From positions 118,501,572-118,565,571 of the forward strand of contig CM067360.1 in assembly GCA_034401795.1 (NCBI GenBank): a stretch of 64,000 nucleotides of DNA, written 5' to 3'. The notes under the pieces are model-generated. The model saw nothing but the letters and a program-made list of their open reading frames with translations. It was not told the origin of the DNA and did no database searches. The stretch comes from Chaetoderma sp. LZ-2023a (lineage: Eukaryota; Mollusca; Caudofoveata; Chaetodermatida; Chaetodermatidae). Below, in pieces: positions 56,736 to 64,000 of the stretch; positions within the stretch are counted from its first letter, which is position 1, and the number at the start of each line of letters is the position of its first letter. A program made the position numbers and the translations under genes.

Positions 56736-59585
56736 TTCGAAATCTTAGGTTATTAGGAGACAAGAAATGCCATCTTATATCAGTATGCACGTGTGGAGAA
56801 TATTGCATCCCACAGGGGTACGCGCTGGCCCATCACGTTGCTCCGCTCCATTGCACAGCATGTACAGGATGCGTGAGAGGGCTGGTTAGCTACGGTTCAC
56901 GAGGTTACGGATCAGGTATCACGATTCTCTGGAAGGTACAAAGACAGGCTTCTAGAGCCGGTGGAACGATAACCTTCCAGTGGGGGCACTGCGACCATTG
57001 CCACCGAGATTGAACCTCACGGTCTCATCACAACTGTTGATGCCACTGGCATGACGGCCCATAACTTAATTTAGGAGTCTGGACATGATAATAAATAAAA
57101 ATATATATTGCTAAACAAACAATGGTACTCGTTTGCCAGTGGACGAGAGAATGTATACATTGCATGGAACGAGGTTGGTGTCTTGTTCACGTGGGATCGT
57201 CAGATCCGTATATGTCCGAGAGGTATCCCTGCAAGGGAGTGTCCTAACGCGGCTACTTATATAGTTTAATATAAACCATTATACCCCTAACACAAATAAG
57301 ATTGTTGCGAGAGGAAAGTGCCTTGCGCGAGCCTCTGTTCAAGGAAAATGCCTTCAATGCCGAAGCGAAGGAAGAGATTTGGCAAAAAGGGCCACTCTCT
57401 TGTTCAAACAACAAGTTATGTGTAGTGTGTGTCAACCTAGTGAAACTATAATTAATGTGATGCGTGCTGGTTTACGTGAAGACGGGGCAGATGATTTCCG
57501 AAGAATCCAAAGGCCACCGTCTTATGTAGGTCCAAAGATACTATGTTGGTAGTAGCCACTTGATGTATGCGGGCCTTCTGCTAAATTCTAACCTACCATT
57601 TATTTGTTAGATTTGCTTCCAAGCATTGCCCGCAAGTGACAGGGATTCCTAACTATCCTTTGACAAAAGAGACTAACTGGCGAAGATGCCCAGTTTCCCG
57701 AAAGTTATCCCGCATAGCATCTTCTTCAGAAAGACAGCGTGCGGACATATTATGGAATGACTGTTCAAGAATCATATAACGACCCTGTTACACATCACAC
57801 CGCAACCACACACAACTTAACTAGGACAAGTTACTGCTCACATATGCCATTTGGAAAGCACAATAGTATTTTATGGCGGGGAATAAGATGCAGATATCCC
57901 TCCTTAGTGCCCTTCCCCTGGGGGCGTGATGGGTTCTAAGACTGCACCCAGTCACTGTACAGACTTGGCTGAAGCTCTGCGTCTCATCCGTCACCCGTGT
58001 GCCATGTAGCTAATGTTTGCCTGTCATTAGGGTTAAGTTTCAGAATGTCCAGAGATGCTCTGCAGGCCGGATTTACATAATATTATTTCTTTTCACAGTG
58101 CTTCCTACTTTGGCGGGGTTATCTACGATAACTGGAAAGCAAAATCGACACTTAGGTCTTCACTGCTCGGAAACACCAATAGTTTCCCAGAGTTGGATCA
58201 TGCCAACGTATCGATGTGGAAGTCCAGACAATTAGTAAGCCGTGCAGCTGGAGGAACATAGAAAGAGACAATCACTTGATATTAATAAGAGGCCCCAAGG
58301 TATTTGGCCAATTTATACAATCTAGCCGGTGTGCAGTGTTACAGATCTGCTACAGCCGGAAAAGAGGCGTACACAAAATGTATCTTATGGAGAGATTGTC
58401 CCTAACTACTTTAAACCTATCCTCCTATCGAGCTAGAATAGCCAGGTTTAGTCGATAACATGTCAGGCCCGACCAACGTGAGCATGAACAGTGACCTCAA
58501 TGTAAGATGCTGGGGGAAATAGTGATGCGGATATAATGTTGCTGTATAGTACAGCCTAGTGTACTGTGTCCTAGAGTTTTTATATAAGCAAAACAAAATA
58601 ACTAGGATGGCTACTTGTGATATACATAACTAACTATCACAGTGCTAACAGTATATCAGGGCATAGGACTTTGTAGTGCCTGTTAGTTGTAAGCACGAAA
58701 ATCACGATAATATATACAGTAAAGAAAATGGAAAATATAAAATGCGGTCGCAAATGACCGGGGGTGGGGGGGGGGCTATTATTCATCAGTACCTATTATG
58801 GAATAGATGAATACATAGTACAATAATATAGTTACTTGAGTACCGATTGGCCATCGGTACGGATACGGTTCAAAGATCACTGTAGGAATTCGTTGCAGAC
58901 CAGGAACACAAGGTGGCATGATACTGAAGTTGCTGGGGAAGTTTCAACAGGCGAACTGTTGATTCAGCTAGCTCTCAAGACGGTGAGGATGAACGACTGT
59001 AGAGAGATGTCCATTAAATTGTCATAATAACTAATATGTGAATTTACGCAGTAAATTAGAAAATAGCTGAGACGGCATAACGGGAATAATGACATATTCG
59101 CTGCAGTGTATTGTGTACTTACATCATACTCGATGTGTTTACAACACAGGTGTCCGCAGCGATTATTTTGGTGAGACACAGCTATGCAATAATTTGGGGT
59201 AGCTGTGTAGGATGACCGTAATCAGCCAAGGGATGGAGTTTCAATTTTGAAAAACATATACTAATAAGAAATGTATTTAAAAAATAAAGTAATAATAATT
59301 CTATCCTCCACACACCTATTCATACATTCTGCTGCATCCACGACAATATTGTTCAGAAACGTCTGCCGAGAAATTACTCCAACGCCATGGCAAGTGGTCG
59401 TCTGATGCTTATATCTCATTACCCATGTTAGTAATGTCTGTGGCACTTAAGTTTGATGAAGCTGCAGATGAGTTAACGGATGCACTAGTGGTTGTGGTGA
59501 CGATTATGGGTGTACTCTTGACTGTTGCGGGTTCTGAAGTTGCTGACATCACTGTTGTGGTGGCGGTGGTGGTAGTGGTGCTTGC
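56736..59585. other. No gene recognised
   Basis: Mixed-composition DNA with frames below 80 codons on both strands. A G-run lies near 58760-58776. I could not match any frame to a family and see no repeat structure. Confidence 0.45.
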
Positions 59586-60209
59586 TTAAGCTCGGCTGAA
59601 TGGTGCGGAGTTGCTGTGTGATGACGTTGCCCCAGTGGTTGCGGATATCTTTCTAATTTTAACAGCCTTGAACAGCTTACTCACAGACGTTCTTATCTCT
59701 GGTTGGTGAGCTATTCGTCGATTTCTCGAATATGGTCTGTTTGGCATATTAGTCTTTCTAATGGCATGATCTATTGGAATAATGGTGCTGCATGTGGATG
59801 TCGGCGTGCTGGTATGCGTTGTGATGGTGGTGATGACGGCTTCTGTGAGACTTATCTCCTCATCGATAACTAAACTGAGCTGTGATATTGAGCTGTCTGA
59901 AATGTCCTGTAAAACTGGATCATGGATTTTCACAGGTGTAGTTATCACTTCCGAAATTGGCTGTCCTATCATGGATGCGGTTGGTGTTGTGGTGCTGTGT
60001 GTTGCCAGTGTTGTCATTGCGGGTGCTGCCGGTGCTGAGGCTACAGTTGGTGTCGTCACCAATGTTGCAGGTTCTACCGGTGCTGTTCTTATGGGTGCAG
60101 CCAGTGCTGTGGTGGTGGTTGCTGAAGTACATGGATACTTTTTGCCGATGTTCGCAGGTGCCGATTCTTCCGAGCTGTCAGACAAGGCGAGATCTTCTGC
60201 AAGCGACAT
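59586..60209 (-). CDS. Hypothetical Thr/Ala/Pro-rich protein, 207 codons
   Basis: Begins MSLAEDLALSDSSEESA, an acidic, Ser-rich start. Residues about 30-100 are Thr/Ala/Pro-rich low complexity (TTTTALAAPI, TPTVASAPAAPAMTT). A moderately conserved-looking middle follows (DISDSSISQLSLVIDEEISL), and the C-terminus is basic (NMPNRPYSRNRRIAHQPEIR). There are no membrane segments and no known domain. Acidic start, disordered middle and basic end would fit a gag-like or regulatory disordered protein, but this is only inference. About 210 bp upstream on the same strand is a TATAAAAG box. Compositional bias means it could also be a chance frame over a GTG/GCT-rich repeat. Confidence 0.4.
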   Translation of the reverse strand: MSLAEDLALSDSSEESAPANIGKKYPCTSATTTTALAAPIRTAPVEPATLVTTPTVASAPAAPAMTTLATHSTTTPTASMIGQPISEVITTPVKIHDPVLQDISDSSISQLSLVIDEEISLTEAVITTITTHTSTPTSTCSTIIPIDHAIRKTNMPNRPYSRNRRIAHQPEIRTSVSKLFKAVKIRKISATTGATSSHSNSAPFSRA

Positions 60210-60415
60210 ACTATTCCCGCATGATGGGTATTGCAGAACTGTCCTAACCTAACTAAATTTTGCTAACGCTGCATACACTTGCCTGGCCAATTATAACATA
60301 AAGTAATGCAATAATAATAAGAAGAAAACCAGCAGAATTAGGTGTGCGACCCGAAAGTAGTCTAATGCCTTAGTGTCGAGTTTGGAGGGAAGATGGCATT
60401 TTAGAGCGCGCTTTC

Positions 60416-60426
60416 CTCCTTTTATA
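60416..60426 (-). promoter_or_regulatory. TATA-box-like element
   Basis: Minus strand reads AGTATAAAAGGAGG at about 60428-60415, a strong TATA consensus, about 210 bp upstream of the 207-codon frame. GCGC-rich sequence follows at the expected start-site distance. Could belong to an LTR; no second copy is in the window to test this. Confidence 0.35.
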
Positions 60427-60429
60427 CTT

Positions 60430-61856
60430 TTTGGTGACGTCAGAGGAGGGCAGAGGACCCCGCCTGAAAGTTCCTAAGTTAGTCGATTATGCCGAATATG
60501 GCTTTATTTAACTTCATTCTCCTGGAGTCCGATATATATTCCCTTCGTATGAAGAAGGTAAATATAAATATAGGAAGGTAGGATAGTCGTTTTCATCTCC
60601 ACTCGGTGGGAAATCGGGTCTCCGATCATCATTAAAATCTGGAACTATTTATTCCTGTGGATGCTCATCTTTTAATTAGCATGAGGCGGTTTTTCAAGTT
60701 GGATGCTTATAAACTTGCCTGTTCAAATTTCAGGCTGGAACGTGCGATAGGGTGTGGGAGAGTGTGATGCCGTCAGTGGCCGTGGCGCCGACTCACCACC
60801 TCTCACCTCCTCCATCACGCTGTGGTAGATACGTGTATGGCGGTTCTTTTGTGTATAGCCTTTGATCCAATTTACCGAAAAATAGAAGTGATGATCACGT
60901 GATTCTTGTTTTGAAAGCATGTGGTTGATCGGAAACTTAGGCAATCTTATATGGGTGGGGTTTTGATGCTATTGACTATATGTATTTGATGCGAAAAATG
61001 GAAATATATGTTTTCTTTATTCTGTCCCTTAGAACAGCGTCCCTTTATATGCGCGTGATCGTATACATGCGCCGCCTCTTGTGTGTAGTACATGTATTCC
61101 AGCCCATGTTGATTAGTGGCTGTAATATGTAGGTAAGTGAATGTTTGAAATTCTCAGTGTTATACTGTCTAAGTTTGTATGCTGCTTCATCAGTCCATGC
61201 ACTAACGATTTGTATACACGGTAGAACAGTCGTGTTTTCAATCAAAATTAGGAGAGCATAGCTGACTGTAAGGTATTGTTTGGTTAAAACAGCTCGAGGT
61301 CTAGCGGATCGCGTCAAGCTGGACTGTATTTATTTGGTAGGTGGACTGCCAAGCACCCTCCTCTATGGGTAGGACTAGTCTCACCTCGCCTAGGCCAACT
61401 TGATTATTACAGTACATCTCGGAAAGTGTGTGCTTTAGTTTACAATTTACGTACCATCGTATGGAGATTGTGATACAGTCATCCTGAGTGTCTCTGTCTC
61501 TGTCATGTTGGTTAATTCGATTGATACGCGTGGCGGCTTATCCGTGGATGATTCTTGCGCCGTCGTGAAGTGTGCAGTTTTTATTGCAGTGGGGCGGGGA
61601 TACTGCATGCTTGTGATGTCAACTGTATTGGGCATGCTGTATTTCGTTCTGTAATGGCTGAGTCCGAAGATGGGACAGAGTTACTTTAGAGCACGGATGA
61701 CAAAGTAGGGGACTGTCGTACTTGAATCAGACCATTATTGATTTTCCGTTCGGTGGCAAAATTCTACTTGACACTGATGATAGACTGCGGGCCTCTTGCT
61801 CTCTTAATAATATTGAATGTTATTACGTGTGATTGAAGTGTGATAGTTTTAGCTGA
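60430..61856. other. No gene recognised
   Basis: Only short frames, the longest on minus at 61045-61317 (90 codons) and 61447-61635 (62 codons), neither with a motif. Possibly the 3' or LTR part of the Ty3/gypsy element to the right. Confidence 0.35.
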
Positions 61857-62399
61857 TTATGTACGACGTTTACAGAGGGGGTCGGGGTCAATGGGGGAAT
61901 CCCCAGTAGTGCGTACTGTAGATGGCTGTGATGTTGTTCCTCCTTTCCATATGATTAGTTTTCCGCACACCGGATAAGGGGGCGTTTGCGAAAAATGTTG
62001 ACTAGTGATGATGATGGTGGTGTTCTGTTGTAGGGAAGTTGGTGTAGCTTTGTGACGCTTGGGTAATGCGAGATGGGCAGATCCAGTTTTCCGAGCTGGG
62101 GAATGCCAATTCTGTTTCTGTTGCAGAAAAGTTGGATTGCTGTGGATCATAAACTCCCCATATTCGTGTGGTAGGGAATGTTGTGGAAAAAGTCGTCCCT
62201 TACATTGTTCTGTTACATAATATAGGTGCATGCTATCTATATTATTGATGGTGTTAACTGTCACTGTTAAACTGTCTATATAGCCGGATGGGTGTGTGGT
62301 GTTCGCGCAATGATGAATTGGCATATCCGGTCTTGTGGGCAAGTGTGTTCTGTATACTCCTGGCTTTCTGTGTCTTGGTGTGATGTTCTGACTGCTCAC
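61857..62399 (-). CDS. Hypothetical protein, 180 codons
   Basis: Minus-strand frame, same strand as and downstream of the gypsy pol remnant. Composition is Thr/His/Pro/Ser-rich (HHCANTTHPSGYIDS, HKATPTSLQQNTTIIITSQH) with no recognisable domain, no signal peptide and no hydrophobic segment. It might be an extra 3' frame of the retroelement or chance. Its length exceeds neighbouring random frames, which is the only support. Confidence 0.3.
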   Translation of the reverse strand: MSSQNITPRHRKPGVYRTHLPTRPDMPIHHCANTTHPSGYIDSLTVTVNTINNIDSMHLYYVTEQCKGRLFPQHSLPHEYGEFMIHSNPTFLQQKQNWHSPARKTGSAHLALPKRHKATPTSLQQNTTIIITSQHFSQTPPYPVCGKLIIWKGGTTSQPSTVRTTGDSPIDPDPLCKRRT

Positions 62400-62524
62400 G
62401 GCAGTCTTGGTAGGGCGGTTGTGGCCGGGGATACCCTTGGATGGGGAGTGTCACCTCCCGATACACGACAGTTGGTACGGTGTCATAGTTTTGAAGTACC
62501 GGGAATATTCAAGCTTCCCTGCCC

Positions 62525-62740
62525 ACCACCAGCGGGGGGGGGGGGGGGGAAGGGTGAGAGGGCGGGGCGGGTTACTGTGGTGTGGGATGCCACCTCCTCT
62601 GTAACAGCTGACTCTCGTATCTGAAGATTGACAGTCAACATACGACGAGTGATGTATGAAATTGACAGGACCAGTGATGTCCGAACTTTGTGCATAGACG
62701 AGGGACGCGAGTTGGAGTGGGGGGGGGGGGGGGTGGTGGT
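62525..62740. repeat. Two long G-runs (plus strand)
   Basis: G-runs of about 16 and 14 bases at 62536-62551 and 62719-62732 with G-rich surroundings. They create Pro-rich minus frames (SPPPPPPPTPT) that are not evidence of coding. Confidence 0.8.
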
Positions 62741-63027
62741 GATAATGGATGGGGTGCAACTTGGAGTTGGGGTGGACTCGCGATGTCAGGAGTTGGTGGG
62801 GTACACTGAGTTGTGTGGTTCTGCTGTTCTTCAAAACAAGGTAAGGCCTCATCAAGTCTCTTCACTTCCATGCTATTTATTATATGTTCCACCCCACCCG
62901 AAGCATGATCTGGGGCAGCCTCAGCTTCCGGTTGTGGTAAATTTATAATTGGGGTAGTAGCATGAAGTGGGTGGGAATGGGAACACGTTGGCGGAACAAC
63001 TTTTCCATCCTTCACCTTGCACAGCAC
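62635..63027 (-). CDS. Open frame following gypsy pol, doubtful
   Basis: 130-codon minus frame starting MLCKVKDGKVVPPTCSHSHP, 34 bp after the pol stop. Middle NSMEVKRLDEALPCFEEQQN looks protein-like; the second half is Pro-rich translation of a G-run. Might be a small accessory frame of the retroelement. Confidence 0.25.
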   Translation of the reverse strand: MLCKVKDGKVVPPTCSHSHPLHATTPIINLPQPEAEAAPDHASGGVEHIINSMEVKRLDEALPCFEEQQNHTTQCTPPTPDIASPPQLQVAPHPLSPPPPPPPTPTRVPRLCTKFGHHWSCQFHTSLVVC

Positions 63028-63060
63028 AAACGAGAAAGTCTTCAGATACGACTTCCCAGG

Positions 63061-64000
63061 TCATGTAGACCCGCTATGAGAAGGGAGAGGGAGACTACGT
63101 ATCTCGTCATCGTCCTCAGTGTTAGTCATATGATCACCGGACTCCTGGCTTGGTAGGAAAGGGGTGGAACTGGCAATGTGGTGCTCCAGACTAACGTCAG
63201 AAATAGTTGTCTCCATAGAGACATCTGGCTGGGTACTGGTGTCACGTGGAACCCCCAGTCCGAGCTCTGGCACTAGGTCGCCACTGACACAAGGTTTAAG
63301 TTGATCGAAGTGGGTGACTGAGGTCAGGCCATCTGAGGTGCGGATATGGTAGGTTACATCCGACATCGGACCTATTACCACAGAGGGGCCTTTCCACTGG
63401 TAACTCAGTTTACTTGGCATGTTTGCATAGCATCATGTATCATGAACCCAAACAATCTTTCCCGCCTCATACATGTCTCCATGCACTCGCCGGTCATGCC
63501 ACGTTTTCTGACACTTGTGTGCAGTGGATAACGTTGCTCTTACTAGCTCACGGAACTGTTCTATCTGCTGCCACATCAGCTCCACATAGAGAGATGTTGA
63601 ATTTTTCTCCGCCAGAATCCTGGGCATGGGCAGATCCAGGCATGGTTAATTCATGGCCTACCATTAACCGAGCAGGGGTATAATCCATGCTGGACTGTAT
63701 CTAAGTGTGGTATGCCATTAGCACATATGGGAGTCGTAGATCCCAGTCACGACAATCAAGGCGTGTTTCCTTAGTCAACATCTCGGCCAGGGTTTGATTG
63801 AACCGCTTTACCATTCCATCACTTCTCGGATAGTAGGGCGTCGTTTGAGTCTTGACTATATAAACCAGTTTGCAGAGCTCGGAGACTAGCCGGCTCTCGA
63901 AATTACTTCCTTGGTTGGAGTGAAATTCACAAGACATACCAAAGTGGCAGAACACATTAACAGTCAGGACCTCCACAACTGTGGATGTCTATTGGTCCGG
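63061..64000 (-). pseudogene. Ty3/gypsy pol, integrase C-terminal part, degenerate
   Basis: Enters from the right edge. The core reads VFCHFGMSCEFHSNQGSNFES at 63952-63890, TPYYPRSDGMVKRFNQTLAE near 63840 and LPYVLMAYHT near 63705. In live integrases the first string has SDQG and the second VERFN, so the second catalytic Asp is Asn (63914-63916) and the catalytic Glu is Lys. A stop after MAYHT and a frameshift near 63640 follow. Next are TWHDRRVHGDMYEAGKIVWV near 63470, a stop at about 63430, and the GPY/F-like module LSYQWKGPSVVIGPMSDVTY with VTHFDQLKPC to 63280. An acidic tail ends at 63061. Function in a live element: DNA integration of the reverse-transcribed copy. Gag, protease and RT lie outside the window. 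Confidence 0.88.

Overview
The window looks like repeat-rich nuclear DNA of an animal, most likely a marine invertebrate such as a mollusc or another lophotrochozoan. The basis is the mix of elements: L1/Tx1-like LINEs with a zinc-knuckle ORF1, two Polinton-type DNA polymerase remnants, a Ty3/gypsy integrase, tRNA-derived SINE heads, palindromic MITE-like repeats and long tri/tetranucleotide microsatellites. There are no operons, no bacterial signals and no convincing multi-exon host gene. The taxon is an inference and I cannot name a species.

Layout. 0-2.5 kb: microsatellites (GA, ACC/ACT, ACGC). 2.46-7.13 kb: a decayed LINE on the minus strand, with a stray second copy of its own endonuclease segment beside the ACGC microsatellite. 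7.13-9.95 kb: a truncated protein-primed-type family B DNA polymerase (minus strand), cut off exactly where the LINE begins. 10.1-12.4 kb: a 97-bp tandem repeat and five tRNA-like SINE units. 12.7-13.1 kb: a small inverted repeat. 13.1-16.85 kb: a second LINE copy (minus). 17.28-20.30 kb: the only long intact reading frame, 1005 codons on the plus strand. It has a FEN/XPG (PIN-like) nuclease layout fused to a C-terminal tesmin/TSO1-like CXC cysteine cluster. It is bracketed by two LINE ORF1 fragments in opposite orientations. 20.7-21.5 kb: the larger of these, a zinc-knuckle LINE ORF1 (minus).

22-31 kb is mostly non-coding, with dispersed palindromic repeats, simple repeats and a 374-bp tandem duplication. 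31.06-41.24 kb is a compact Polinton/Maverick with recognisable terminal inverted repeats. It holds a frameshifted DNA polymerase B on the plus strand, interrupted by about 1.8 kb of foreign DNA, and a retroviral-type integrase on the minus strand. 44.7-56.1 kb holds a large inverted duplication whose two copies are circularly permuted relative to each other. Its spacer contains a 1.62-kb element with TTAA target duplications. 56-59.5 kb shows nothing recognisable beyond one dispersed repeat. 59.6-62.4 kb has minus-strand open frames of unknown meaning. 62.9-64 kb is the end of a Ty3/gypsy pol gene (minus) with a damaged integrase, running off the window.

Most of the window is a graveyard of nested, mutually interrupting mobile elements. 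The standout is the 17.3-20.3 kb nuclease-CXC gene, which belongs to a family I recognise as widespread and multicopy in marine animals but which has no function I know of. Here it carries two lesions: an active-site Asp replaced by Tyr, and a stop codon inside the CXC module. The second structure worth attention is the circularly permuted inverted duplication. All similarity statements come from reading by eye; no search was run.
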